Under the pieces are notes generated by a model. It was not told the DNA's origin and ran no database searches. It saw only the letters and a list, made by a program, of their open reading frames with translations. Positions 53,712 through 61,824 of a DNA stretch of 64,000 bases are shown here, in pieces (position 1 is the stretch's first letter; the number at the start of each line of letters is the position of its first letter). The translations under genes were made by a program, and so were the position numbers. The stretch covers positions 186,001 to 250,000 of the forward strand of contig NZ_JQMV01000003.1 in NCBI RefSeq assembly GCF_000744885.1, written 5' to 3'. The DNA is from Thermus amyloliquefaciens. Its GTDB lineage: Bacteria > Deinococcota > Deinococci > Deinococcales > Thermaceae.

Positions 53712-55292
53712 CTAGCCACCACTACCCACCTCTTCACGAGGAGATGCCTTCGTGATGGCCGGCCCACCACCAGGATGTGGACCTAAGCCTCCCTTCCACC
53801 CCTCCCACGATCCCATGAGGATGGGCTTGAGCGGTGAGAGATCCCTCGGCACTCTTCGCCCGAGAAGGGGAAGGAAGGTGCCTACCCTCAGGGCTCGCCA
53901 GGGATTATTGCCCTGGGGGTTCCTTCCATTGGTTGACCCCGTTGGGCTCCCTAGCTCACCCTGTGAGCTCAAAATCATGGCGAGAGCCCCCTTGGTCTCC
54001 TTAAGCTCCCGCCCAAGTCTGCGCTTCAGGTAGGGGTTCCTCTCCCGGCGGTATTTGTCTTGAAGCTGCGCTATCCGCTCCCCGTAGAAATGCTGGGCGT
54101 GTTGGTGGAAGGAAGTGTCTTGCAAAAGAACCTTTAGACCCTTGGGTATCTCCTCCTTGAACCCCAAGGCCCTCCTGCCAATGACGTAAGCTGCGGCCAC
54201 GTCCTTGGACAGGGAAAGGAGAGGCGCGTACTTCAGCATCCCGATGGTGGAGGTGTCGCTGGGATTGACCTGTAGGGATTGGACCCCTCTTTTCCTCGCC
54301 AGGGTGTGCACCTTCCTGAGGAGGGAGCGGTAGGCGAAGCGATGGGCTTTGCGGCGGAAGTCTTTGCCAGAGCCGTCTCCTCGTCTTCCCTTGGGGAGAT
54401 ACTTGAGCCTCTCCGTGGCGATGGCGACTTCCTCTTCCACGGCAATACCCACCACCTGGTGGGCGATGTTCCAAAGGAGGATTTCCTTGGCTCCTCGGTT
54501 AGGAGCTTTATCAACTTCCTCAAGAGAGAGGGTCAGGTACCGCCTCAGGTTCCCATCGGGGTTCACCACCGCTAGGGCTATATGGTATGGGTCTGAGTTG
54601 ATGTCTAATGCCAAGACGCCTCGGCCCTTGTTAATACTCAAAGGAGGAAGCTCCTCTTCCCATGAGAACGAAGCATAAACCTTTCCCTTTCTCAAGTTGA
54701 GCTCCACATTGTAAGGTTCCCCCGCGTATACCCTCCCCAGAAGCTCCTGGAGCCTAGGGTGGGAGGTCTTGACCAGGGCCCAAGCATAACGGTCCACCAG
54801 GTTGATACGTAACCAAAGGGCTCCGTCTTGTATTACCAGGCGCAGGTTGAGGTTGCCGCTCTTGGTCTTGTCCCCCCGGGCGTAGAGGTTGCCCTGACGC
54901 TTTTCCTTCCATTCCGCCTTCTTCTCCCTGTAAAGGGGCCGGTTGCTCCTTGAGAAACGGGAGAGCTCCCCGTGGAGCTTCCTGCCCCCGAAGACCACCT
55001 TGCGGGGGTCTTCCCCCCGTTCCTTCAGGGAGGAGATGAGGCTTTGCGCTTTGAGAAGGGCATCGTCCGCGTAGCGGGTGTTGAGGCCAAACCAGGTGCA
55101 CAAGAAACCCTCTTCCCGCTTCAAGGTTTTGCGGTCCCAGCCCTCCAACAGGCGGTGGTACGCAGTGCGAAAGGCTGAGGAAAACCGGCGCATGAGGTCT
55201 ACGGTGTCCTTGTGGTCCTCATGCTTTGGGAAGACCAGGAGGGCTTCTAGGCCGGTGTAGGTCTTGGGTTGCCTCTCAGCTGCTCTACCCAT
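53712..55292 (-). CDS. TnpB-related RuvC-like protein (IS605 OrfB superfamily) without zinc ribbon
   Basis: 526 residues from ATG at 55292 (a start further upstream, to 55340, would cross the promoter). RuvC-like acidic residues are visible: Asp230 in GVLALDINSDPYHIALAVV, Glu294 in AIATERLKYLP and Asp364 in LSKDVAAAYVIGRRALGF. The usual CxxC zinc-ribbon pairs between NPSDTSTIG and the third acidic residue are absent, which marks the TnpB-related accessory family and not a classic TnpB. No TnpA is nearby. The last ~80 residues are Gly/Pro-rich with no match I know. A+T is higher than in flanking genes. Confidence 0.85.
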   Translation of the reverse strand: MGRAAERQPKTYTGLEALLVFPKHEDHKDTVDLMRRFSSAFRTAYHRLLEGWDRKTLKREEGFLCTWFGLNTRYADDALLKAQSLISSLKERGEDPRKVVFGGRKLHGELSRFSRSNRPLYREKKAEWKEKRQGNLYARGDKTKSGNLNLRLVIQDGALWLRINLVDRYAWALVKTSHPRLQELLGRVYAGEPYNVELNLRKGKVYASFSWEEELPPLSINKGRGVLALDINSDPYHIALAVVNPDGNLRRYLTLSLEEVDKAPNRGAKEILLWNIAHQVVGIAVEEEVAIATERLKYLPKGRRGDGSGKDFRRKAHRFAYRSLLRKVHTLARKRGVQSLQVNPSDTSTIGMLKYAPLLSLSKDVAAAYVIGRRALGFKEEIPKGLKVLLQDTSFHQHAQHFYGERIAQLQDKYRRERNPYLKRRLGRELKETKGALAMILSSQGELGSPTGSTNGRNPQGNNPWRALRVGTFLPLLGRRVPRDLSPLKPILMGSWEGWKGGLGPHPGGGPAITKASPREEVGSGG

Positions 55293-55319
55293 GGGTGTAT
55301 TGGCTCCAAAACCAAGCTT

Positions 55320-55348
55320 AGTGTAGCTTGATGGTGGCAAGGGGTCAA
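55320..55348 (-). promoter_or_regulatory. Promoter of the TnpB-related gene
   Basis: TTGACC (55348-55343) and TACACT (55325-55320) on the minus strand, 17 bases apart. About 30 bases of leader follow before ATG. Confidence 0.75.
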
Positions 55349-55455
55349 CGGTTCAGAACCTCCTTCCCAGGGAAGGAAGTCCCGCCCTGGAGGCCCAGGT
55401 TCCAAAGCCTTTGCATCAGCTGGGGCAGGGGGATGACCTTGGTCCGCGGGGAAAG

Positions 55456-55493
55456 CCTTGAAAATACCGCATCGCGATGCCTGATTTTCAAGG
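55456..55493. repeat. 38-base hairpin upstream of the TnpB-related gene
   Basis: CCTTGAAAAT (55456-55465) pairs with ATTTTCAAGG (55484-55493); inside, after 3-base mismatches, GCATCGCGATGC is itself palindromic. It may terminate the threonine dehydratase transcript, though it lacks a T-run, or mark the left end of the element. A second small palindrome (CCTTCCCAGGGAAGG) lies at about 55366-55380. The rest of the 55349-55506 gap holds no gene. Confidence 0.7.
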
Positions 55494-55506
55494 GTAAGGC
55501 CTTACC

Positions 55507-56445
55507 TCAAGGCCAGGGGTCAAACGGGCGGTTACCCCCCGAAAGGAGGAGGGCGAGCGTCCCAGGAAGCCTCTCCCCATGCTCCAGCACCGCCGCCAGG
55601 GGTAGGGCCCCCGTGGGCTCCACCACCTGCTTGGTGCGGGTGAAAAGAAGGCTTTCGGCTTCCAGGATGGCCTCCTCGCTCACGGTGAGGATGCCGTCCA
55701 CCTTTTCCCGCAACACGGGAAAGGTGTGCCGCCCCAGGGCCAGGGTCCTGACCCCATCCGCCCGGGTTTTGGGGGCTTCTTTGAGGCGCACGATCTCCCC
55801 CTGCTCCAGGCTCCTTCGGGCGTCGTCCGCCCCTTTAGGCTCCACCCCCAGGACCAGGGTGCTGGGCGAGAGGGCCTTCACCGCGGTGGCCACCCCGGCG
55901 ATGAGTCCGCCCCCACCCACGGGGACCAAGACCGCCTCGGGGAAAACCCCAAGCTTCCCCGCCTGGGCCATGAGCTCGAGGCCCGCCGTTCCCTGCCCGG
56001 CCATCACCAGGGGATCGTCGAAGGGATGCACGAAGGCGTAGCCGGTCTCCGCCAGCAAGGCCTTCGCCACCTCCTCCCGGTTTTCCACCCGTACGCCCTG
56101 GTCCACCACCTCGGCCCCGTAGGCCCGGGCGGCGGCCTTCTTGTAGGGGCTTGCCTCCTCGGGCATGACGATGAGGGCCTTTACCCCCAGGATCCGGGCG
56201 GCGTAGGCCACCCCTTGGGCGTGGTTGCCGCTGCTGACCGCCAGGAGCCCCTTGGGGCTTTCCAGGGCAAGGGCCTTGGAAAGGGCTCCCCGGGCCTTGA
56301 AGCTCCCCGTCTTCTGCAGGTGCTCCGCCTTGAGGAGGAGGCGCTTCCCCAAAAGCGCATCCAGGAGCTGGGAGGTGAGGAGAGGGGTGCGGTGGACATA
56401 GGGGCGGATGCGCCGGTAGGCGGCGTAGATCTCAGCAAGCTCCAC
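55507..56445 (-). CDS. Threonine/serine dehydratase-like PLP enzyme
   Basis: 312 residues, fold-type II PLP enzyme. The PLP Lys is in LQKTGSFKARGA, SSGNHAQGVAYAARILG binds the phosphate/carboxylate region, and VPVGGGGLIAGVA is the glycine-rich PLP-phosphate loop. It lacks the C-terminal ACT regulatory domain of biosynthetic IlvA, so it is a catabolic-type threonine dehydratase or a serine racemase-like enzyme. GTG start at 56445; TATAAA lies five bases upstream on the minus strand. Confidence 0.88.
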   Translation of the reverse strand: MELAEIYAAYRRIRPYVHRTPLLTSQLLDALLGKRLLLKAEHLQKTGSFKARGALSKALALESPKGLLAVSSGNHAQGVAYAARILGVKALIVMPEEASPYKKAAARAYGAEVVDQGVRVENREEVAKALLAETGYAFVHPFDDPLVMAGQGTAGLELMAQAGKLGVFPEAVLVPVGGGGLIAGVATAVKALSPSTLVLGVEPKGADDARRSLEQGEIVRLKEAPKTRADGVRTLALGRHTFPVLREKVDGILTVSEEAILEAESLLFTRTKQVVEPTGALPLAAVLEHGERLPGTLALLLSGGNRPFDPWP

Positions 56446-56526
56446 GCCTCTTTATACCCCCCTTGGGGGCCGAGGCATGGGGAAGGGGCCCCCTGGGGGC
56501 CTTCGGGCTGGCGCAGGCCGCAAGGG

Positions 56527-56551
56527 GGTGTCCGGGCCAGGGGTGGACACC
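56527..56551 (+). promoter_or_regulatory. Inverted repeat upstream of secG
   Basis: GGTGTCC (56527-56533) and GGACACC (56545-56551) flank an 11-base loop. TAAAGT at 56567-56572 is a possible -10, nine bases before the secG ATG. No gene lies in 56446-56581. Confidence 0.4.
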
Positions 56552-56581
56552 CTGCCCTTCCGGGGCTAAAGTGGTAGGGGT

Positions 56582-56809
56582 ATGGACTTTCTCTACACCT
56601 TGGTCATCCTCCTTTACTTGGGCGTGGCGGGGCTTTTGGTCTACCTGGTGCTGGTGCAGGAGCCCAAGCAGGGCGCGGGGGACCTCATGGGCGCCTCCGC
56701 TGACCTCTTCTCCGCCCGGGGCGTCACCGGCGGGCTTTACCGCATCACCGTGATCCTCGGGGCGGTCTTCGCCGCCTTGGCCCTCTTGATCGGCCTCTGG
56801 CCCCGTTGA
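56582..56809 (+). CDS. secG: Preprotein translocase subunit SecG
   Basis: 75-residue membrane subunit of SecYEG. Two transmembrane helices (LYTLVILLYLGVAGLLVYLVLVQ and ITVILGAVFAALALLIGLW) connected by the conserved QEPKQGAGDLMGASADLF loop. ATG at 56582. The -35 of the following tRNA promoter overlaps its stop codon. Confidence 0.95.
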   Translation: MDFLYTLVILLYLGVAGLLVYLVLVQEPKQGAGDLMGASADLFSARGVTGGLYRITVILGAVFAALALLIGLWPR

Positions 56810-56834
56810 CAAAACCCTTCCCCCTCGGTACCAT
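56806..56834 (+). promoter_or_regulatory. tRNA-Ala promoter
   Basis: Perfect TTGACA (56806-56811), 17-base spacer, TACCAT (56829-56834). Start is expected a few bases before the tRNA. Confidence 0.85.
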
Positions 56835-56845
56835 AGGCGTTGCCT

Positions 56846-56921
56846 GGGGCCGTGGCGCAGTTGGGAGCGCGCCTCAATGGCATTGAGGAGGTCAGGGGTT
56901 CGAATCCCCTCGGCTCCACCA
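56846..56921 (+). tRNA. tRNA-Ala (anticodon GGC)
   Basis: Acceptor GGGGCCG (56846-56852) pairs with CGGCTCC (56911-56917) with one G-U pair. The anticodon stem CCTCA/TGAGG surrounds loop ATGGCAT, so the anticodon is GGC, alanine. T-arm GGGGTTCGAATCCCC is canonical. CCA is encoded at 56919-56921. Confidence 0.96.
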
Positions 56922-56925
56922 GAAG

Positions 56926-56950
56926 CCCCCTGGGGAAACCCAGGGGGAAA
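56926..56950. terminator. Bidirectional terminator after tRNA-Ala
   Basis: CCCCCTGGG (56926-56934) and CCCAGGGGG (56939-56947) form a 9-base stem with a 4-base loop. Downstream AAAAGCTTTT supplies T-rich sequence in both directions, so it probably also ends the convergent lptF unit. Confidence 0.8.
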
Positions 56951-56955
56951 AGCTT

Positions 56956-58062
56956 TTAGCGCAGGGCCCTGATCCCCAGAAGGAGGAAGAGGAGGTTGGC
57001 TCCCCAGGCTCCCACCTCCGGCGGCAAGGCCCCAATCCCCGCCAGGGAGCGTCCCAGGAAGAAGGTTCCGTAATAGCCCAAGGCCAGCACCACGCTTAGG
57101 CCCAGGGCGAGCCCAGTGCTTCGGCCGTACCTCAGGGCCATGGCTGTGGCCAGGAGGACCAGGACCAGGTTGGCCAGGGGCAGGGCCAGCTTGGAGTGGA
57201 ACTCCAGCCGGGCCCGCCACCTTTCCAGGGGGGCCAAGAAGGGGTCCCGCACCTTGGCCCAAGCCTGGGAGAGGCTATCCTGGCCAAAGCTGAAGGTGTC
57301 GGCGTAGTCGGCGATGGCCCGGGCCCGGGAAAGGTCGGACTCCACCTCCAAAACCTCCCCCCGGCTCACCACCCGGAAGACCCTTCGGATCTGGGCCAAA
57401 AGGTCCCGGGCGGTCTCCAGGCGCGGCACCTCCTGGAAGTCCACCCGGTAGAAGCGGTAGCCCCTCAGGGTGATCACCCGGTCCTCCCAGCTTCCTCGCT
57501 CGGCAAAGAGAAAAGTACCCTCTTCCCCCCGGAAGGAGGCGATGCGCACCCCCACCATCTCCTTGCGCTCCATATCGAAGTCCTCAAAGTAGAGGCTCCG
57601 CCCCTGGCCGATGGGGATCTGCAGGCCTTTCAGGCGGAAGAGCCCCGCCCCTTGGGTGTGGATCTCGTCCCACCAGGCGACCCGGACCCTTTCGTTGTAG
57701 TGGGGGACCAGCCTCTCCTGGAGGTAGAGGGCAAAAAGGCTCAGCAAGACCCCCACCCAAAGCAGGGGAAGGGCTGCCCGCCAGAGGGGTATCCCACCGG
57801 AGAGCAGGGCGAACTGGGCCCCTTCCGCGGAGAGCCTGCCAAAGACCAGGACGGTGGTGGTGACCAAGGCGATGGGGAAGACCTGGACCAGCACCCCGGG
57901 CACGTGGTAGGCGAGCCAACGGGCCACCTTGAGGAGGGGCACCCCTTCCAGCCAGCGGGCCCCGGCGTAGAAGAAACCGAAGAGGTAGACGGCGGTGAGG
58001 AAGAGGAGGGCTAGGAGGAGGACGGGCAGGCTTTCTTTCAGGATGTGCCGGTAAAGGACCAT
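56956..58062 (-). CDS. LptF/LptG-family permease
   Basis: 368-residue YjgP/YjgQ membrane protein, which in LPS-producing bacteria is the permease of the LptB2FG extractor. Hydrophobic helices lie at both ends (YRHILKESLPVLLLALLFLTAVYLFGFF; LALPLANLVLVLLATAMALRYG to the end) around a beta-rich periplasmic domain. Upstream genes (58066, 58860) follow within a few bases, so the three form one unit. Confidence 0.9.
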   Translation of the reverse strand: MVLYRHILKESLPVLLLALLFLTAVYLFGFFYAGARWLEGVPLLKVARWLAYHVPGVLVQVFPIALVTTTVLVFGRLSAEGAQFALLSGGIPLWRAALPLLWVGVLLSLFALYLQERLVPHYNERVRVAWWDEIHTQGAGLFRLKGLQIPIGQGRSLYFEDFDMERKEMVGVRIASFRGEEGTFLFAERGSWEDRVITLRGYRFYRVDFQEVPRLETARDLLAQIRRVFRVVSRGEVLEVESDLSRARAIADYADTFSFGQDSLSQAWAKVRDPFLAPLERWRARLEFHSKLALPLANLVLVLLATAMALRYGRSTGLALGLSVVLALGYYGTFFLGRSLAGIGALPPEVGAWGANLLFLLLGIRALR

Positions 58063-58065
58063 GGC

Positions 58066-58863
58066 CTAATAGCGGTAGGACACGAGTTCCCAAGAGCAAC
58101 CGTTGTGGCGAAACTCTGCTGCTCCCTGGCCCGAGTAGGAGTGGCGAACCCGCGTGAGACGATGGGTTGCCTCCACCGCGTACCGTCCTCGGATGCTTCC
58201 GCGGTTTCCCTCCACGAGGACTTCTAAATCGCTCAGCTGGTATTGGAAGTCGGTGTAGAGGGCACTCAAAGAGGAGATGACTGCGGATCTGGTGCTCTCG
58301 ACCAGGGCGTTGAAAAAGGCCATTAGGGTTTCAGGGGTGGGCGGAACACAGGCGGTATCTGATGTATCACCAACCCCTATTTCTCCCATAGCCCTGTTCG
58401 TGGGGGGATTCAGGGTCACGGGAAAGCGGGCTTCCCATGAGAGTACAAGGCGTATCCCTGGCAAGAGCTGTCCTATAGGCAGGTGGGTCCAGCCCAAACC
58501 TGCGGCAGCGTGGAGAACCAGCCGCCAACCCTCGTCAGTGGAAGCCATGGGGAGCCAGCTTCCTACCAAAAAGCCCCAGCTGGGTAGCCCTCCTAGGACC
58601 CCACCGTAGGCGCCCACTTCCAGGGGAAAAATCGGAAGGGGTTGCCAAGACAAGCGAAAGGAAGTCCGGGAAGCGCCCTGGCATGCGTAGTATTCTGCCC
58701 CGTAAGAAAAAGCACCGTTTCGCAGACCAAGGTCGCCACCCCAACCTTGGCATCCCAGGTCGTGTCCTGCCCGCAGGTAGAAGATGGTTTCCGATTGCCC
58801 TAGCCCAGGGGAGAACAGAGAGAATCCTAGGATAGCCCATAAGAGTAGCCCATACGGTTTCAT
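58066..58863 (-). CDS. Exported protein of unknown function (envelope operon)
   Basis: 265 residues with a cleavable signal peptide (MKPYGLLLWAILGFSLFSPGLGQS). The mature part has alternating strands with aromatic and glycine residues (FYLRAGHDLGCQGWGGDLGLRNGAFSYGAEYYAC), reminiscent of an outer-membrane or periplasmic beta protein, and five cysteines, which is many for an exported Thermus protein. No family recognised. It sits between lptF (3 bases downstream) and an LptC/A-like gene (4-base overlap). Its A+T content is visibly higher than its neighbours. Confidence 0.7.
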   Translation of the reverse strand: MKPYGLLLWAILGFSLFSPGLGQSETIFYLRAGHDLGCQGWGGDLGLRNGAFSYGAEYYACQGASRTSFRLSWQPLPIFPLEVGAYGGVLGGLPSWGFLVGSWLPMASTDEGWRLVLHAAAGLGWTHLPIGQLLPGIRLVLSWEARFPVTLNPPTNRAMGEIGVGDTSDTACVPPTPETLMAFFNALVESTRSAVISSLSALYTDFQYQLSDLEVLVEGNRGSIRGRYAVEATHRLTRVRHSYSGQGAAEFRHNGCSWELVSYRY

Positions 58864-59495
58864 GGAGCCCTCCTGATCCAGGCCTCGAGGACCGTCGCAT
58901 GGGGAGGCAGACGCGTGCTACCCCGCACGTTGTTGCCTGCCAGGTAGAGGTAGAGGCGAGCCTCTTTCCCCTTTCCGCGCAACGTGCCTCTACCGTCGGA
59001 GAAAGTAAACTCCCCGAGGACAAGCCCCTGTTTGGTCTTGAGGTTCACCACCATGAGGCTGGCTTCCAATAAGGGCTTTTCTACCCGCACCTCCTCCCGG
59101 GCTACCAGGATGTCCTCCTCCAGAAAGAGGAGGCCCTTTTTTACCCACAACCGGGAAAAGAGGGGGTGGTGCAAGGACAGCCCAGAAATGGATACCGTCT
59201 GGCGGGGTATGTCCAAGCGCAACTCTTGAGCGTCTAGACGAAATGCATCCGTGAGAAACTCGGCTCGTTTCACAAAAATAAAGCTGTTTTCTTTGTACTC
59301 TACAAAGCTGCCTTTGAGCTTCCAAGCTTGCTCGTTGTCGGTGAGGATCCCTCCCTGGGGCAGGGTGGTGACCCCCGTGTCCAGGTTCACCCGCTGGGGG
59401 CCGAAGGGCTCCACGCTGAAGGCGGCGAAGCGGGCCCCCAGGGCGGAGGCGAGAAGCAACGCCAAGGCTAGGAACAGTCGGCCATACCCGTTCAT
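58860..59495 (-). CDS. LptC/LptA-like exported protein
   Basis: 211 residues. Signal or membrane-anchor helix (LFLALALLLASALGARFAAFS) followed by repeated short beta strands typical of OstA/LptC jelly rolls (RVNLDTGVTTLPQGGILTDNEQAWKLKGSFVEYKENSFIFVKRAEFLTDAFRLDAQELRLDI). Position in an operon with lptF supports a part in the Lpt bridge. Assignment rests on pattern and context only. Confidence 0.6.
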   Translation of the reverse strand: MNGYGRLFLALALLLASALGARFAAFSVEPFGPQRVNLDTGVTTLPQGGILTDNEQAWKLKGSFVEYKENSFIFVKRAEFLTDAFRLDAQELRLDIPRQTVSISGLSLHHPLFSRLWVKKGLLFLEEDILVAREEVRVEKPLLEASLMVVNLKTKQGLVLGEFTFSDGRGTLRGKGKEARLYLYLAGNNVRGSTRLPPHATVLEAWIRRAP

Positions 59496-59502
59496 GAAGG
59501 GT

Positions 59503-59508
59503 ACTTTA
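59503..59508 (-). promoter_or_regulatory. -10 element of leaderless LptC-like gene promoter
   Basis: TAAAGT on the minus strand, seven bases, then ATG. Confidence 0.5.
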
Positions 59509-59547
59509 CCCGATGCTCCTGAGGAGCGGCTTAGGGCTTCCTTGGCG

Positions 59548-59553
59548 TATAGT
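59548..59553 (+). promoter_or_regulatory. -10 element of leaderless O-antigen-ligase-like gene promoter
   Basis: TATAGT, six bases (GTCCCC), then GTG at 59560. Confidence 0.6.
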
Positions 59554-59559
59554 GTCCCC

Positions 59560-60999
59560 GTGCGTTTTTGGCCCCCGGCCTTGGTTCTGGCTCCCCTCTT
59601 TCCCCCCTTAGCCCTCTTGGCCCCGCTCTTTCTGGGCCACCTAAGGCGGCTTTCCCCTTGGGCGCTTGGCTTTTTGGGGATCTATGCCCTGTCCGTGATC
59701 CTCCCGGCCCTTGGGGCCCCGGAACCCCTCGCCTTCCCCCTGGCCCTGGGCCGGGTCCTCTATGTCCTGGGGCTGGTGGGGGCGGGGGTGGCCCTTTCCC
59801 GGCAGGCCGCCACCCCTTCCCAAGCCCTTGGGCCCTTGGGGTATGGGCTTTTCCTCGTCTATGGGAGCGCCTTTTTGGCCTCCTACCTCACCTTCGGGGA
59901 CAAGGTGGTCCACGAAAGGCTTATGCACCCCTTCCACAACCCCGTGGGCCTGGGGTTCCTGGGGGCTTTAGGGGTGCTTCTTGCCATCTATACCCGCTAC
60001 CCCTGGCCCTTCCGTCTCCTTCTGGGGCTTTTGGGGGGTGCGGTCTTGTTGCTCACGGGAAGCCGCGGGGGGATGGCGGCCCTCCTCCTGGGGGGATCTG
60101 GGGGGCTTCTTTTCCGCGGGCGGGGGCTTTGGGCCCTGGGGCTTGCCGGGTTCCTCCTCTTCGCCGCCGCCTCCCTGGACACCCCCATCTCCGAGCGCTT
60201 TTTCCAGGCCCACCTCTCGGGGCGGGAGGGGCTTTGGCTTCGGGCTTATGAGGTCTTCCAGGCCCACCCCTGGACGGGGGTGGGGCCTTATGTGCTGGGG
60301 GACTACCTGAAGGGCATCCTTTTCGGGGATTGCTTTCTCTTTACCCTCCTCGAGGCCCGCGGCCTTACCTGCCCCGAGGGGCTTAAGCCCCTGGGGGGGC
60401 TTTGGAGCTTTGCCCACAACCACCTCCTCCAGGCCCTGGGGGAAAGCGGCGCCATGGGTGCCGTGGGGCTTCTCCTCCTGGTGGGGGGGTTCCTGGCCGG
60501 GGCCTGGGGGGAGGGGCTTCTCTTCTCCCTGATCCTGGCCTTCGTGGCCCTGGGCGTCACGGATAACCCCTTCAGCGTCCCAAGCCCCTTCCGGGGCGAG
60601 ATCTTCTTCCTCCTGGGGGGGGTGGCCTTGGCCCGGGGAGCCCCGCCCTCCCGCACCCTGGCCTTCGCCGGAGGGGTGGCCCTCCTTTGGGCCTTACCCT
60701 TCCTCTACCTGGCCACCCGTCCTCCTGCCCCTCCCCCCAAGCTGGCTTACCTGGCCCTGCCTCGGGAAGGGGTGGGTTTCTTGCGCCTGGTGGGAGGGGA
60801 GGGGTATAGGGTCCAGGTGTGGCTTTGCCGGAAGGGTTGCCAGCGCCTGGGGTGGGAGGGGCCTGGGGATAGGCCCATCGCTTTCCCCCTACCCCAAGAC
60901 CTCCCCCCGGGGGAGTACCGGCTTAAAGTTCTCCTCTTTAGCCAACACCGGCTGGCCCTAAAGCCCCGTTACTCCTTGGAGAAGGAGGTGAGGCGGTGA
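59560..60999 (+). CDS. O-antigen ligase/polymerase-like membrane protein
   Basis: 479 residues with about ten to twelve transmembrane helices. The large loop contains SGREGLWLRAYEVFQAHPWTGVGPYVLGDYL and FAHNHLLQALGESGAMGAVGLLLLV, the WaaL/Wzy pattern with an Asn-His motif. The C-terminal 90 residues (YLALPREGVGFLRLVGGEGYRVQVWLCRKGCQRLGWEGPG) form a soluble beta domain beyond the usual fold. Probably joins or polymerises surface glycans. GTG at 59560 was chosen from the -10 spacing and onset of the hydrophobic sequence. Confidence 0.83.
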   Translation: MRFWPPALVLAPLFPPLALLAPLFLGHLRRLSPWALGFLGIYALSVILPALGAPEPLAFPLALGRVLYVLGLVGAGVALSRQAATPSQALGPLGYGLFLVYGSAFLASYLTFGDKVVHERLMHPFHNPVGLGFLGALGVLLAIYTRYPWPFRLLLGLLGGAVLLLTGSRGGMAALLLGGSGGLLFRGRGLWALGLAGFLLFAAASLDTPISERFFQAHLSGREGLWLRAYEVFQAHPWTGVGPYVLGDYLKGILFGDCFLFTLLEARGLTCPEGLKPLGGLWSFAHNHLLQALGESGAMGAVGLLLLVGGFLAGAWGEGLLFSLILAFVALGVTDNPFSVPSPFRGEIFFLLGGVALARGAPPSRTLAFAGGVALLWALPFLYLATRPPAPPPKLAYLALPREGVGFLRLVGGEGYRVQVWLCRKGCQRLGWEGPGDRPIAFPLPQDLPPGEYRLKVLLFSQHRLALKPRYSLEKEVRR

Positions 61000-61409
61000 A
61001 GGGGTGGGCCTGGCTTTGGGGCCTGGGGCTTTTTGCCTTAGGGGTTGGCGGGGCCCTTTGGTCCTTGAACCAGGCCTTCCGCTTAGCCCCCCTCACCCAG
61101 GAGGCCTGCACCCCAGGGCCCCTTCCCCAGAGGGCCGAGCTATGGGCCAACGGGGTGGTGGAGATCCCCTTGTGCCGGGAGGCGGAGGTGGGGCTCCTCC
61201 TGGAGGGCACCCTGGCCCAGGGGAAGGGGCCCTATGCCCTGGTGGTGGAGGGAGGCCGGGTGCTTTGGCAGGGGGAGGTGCGGGGGGTAAGGGAGGTCTG
61301 GGTGAGGACCAAGGGGAATGGCACCCTGGTTCTCGCCTTCACCAACGACCTTTACCAGCCCCCCGAGGACCGCAACCTTTTCCTCCGGGCCTTGCGGGTG
61401 GTCTATTAG
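60996..61409 (+). CDS. Membrane-anchored protein with carbohydrate-binding-like domain
   Basis: 137 residues. An N-terminal helix (AWLWGLGLFALGVGGALWSL) is probably an anchor. The C-terminal half has LVLAFTNDLYQPPEDRNLFLRALRV, which resembles the calcium-binding signature of CBM36/60 xylan-binding modules (ND-Y...DRNL). It overlaps the ligase-like gene by GTGA, so it may present or recognise the glycan handled there. The family assignment is by motif only. Confidence 0.65.
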   Translation: MKGWAWLWGLGLFALGVGGALWSLNQAFRLAPLTQEACTPGPLPQRAELWANGVVEIPLCREAEVGLLLEGTLAQGKGPYALVVEGGRVLWQGEVRGVREVWVRTKGNGTLVLAFTNDLYQPPEDRNLFLRALRVVY

Positions 61410-61824
61410 AGGAAGACCAGGGCCAGCACCACCTCGAGGGCGGTGAAGGCCAGCATGGCCTTGTTCAAAGCGGTGTGGATCTCCCTTCGCGTCTCTTTCT
61501 GGACGGCCTCCCTCTTTTCCTCAGACCTTCCCTTGCGGGCTCCCGGCTCGGTGTGGGTTTAGCCCGTCAGGAGAGCCTGCACTTACTGATAGGGTCTAGC
61601 CTGCTCTCCGCCGGGCGCTCCTCCAGGGAGCCGATGCGGTTTTCCCAATAGGCCCGGGTTTCTCTTAGCTCCCCTTTCACCTCTTCCCGCGAGGCGTCCA
61701 TACGCCGGGAGAGGTTTTTCACCCAGGGGGGAAGGACCCGGATGGTGGTCTCCACCGCCCCTGCCAGCTTCTCCACCCTCTCCGCGAACCGCTTCTGCTT
61801 TGGCTTAGCGGAGGGAAAGGCCAA
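61406..61824 (-). pseudogene. Broken gene for a coiled-coil protein with C-terminal membrane anchor
   Basis: Two fragments in different frames. The first, from about 61824 to TGA at 61567, gives VEKLAGAVETTIRVLPPWVKNLSRRMDASREEV, then a charged helix. The second, about 61562 to TAA at 61406, gives RSEEKREAVQKETRREIHTALNK followed by the hydrophobic tail AMLAFTALEVVLALVFL. Together they resemble small Thermus coiled-coil proteins with a tail anchor. The frames differ by one base class and a stop separates them. It overlaps the end of the LptD-like gene. Confidence 0.55.
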
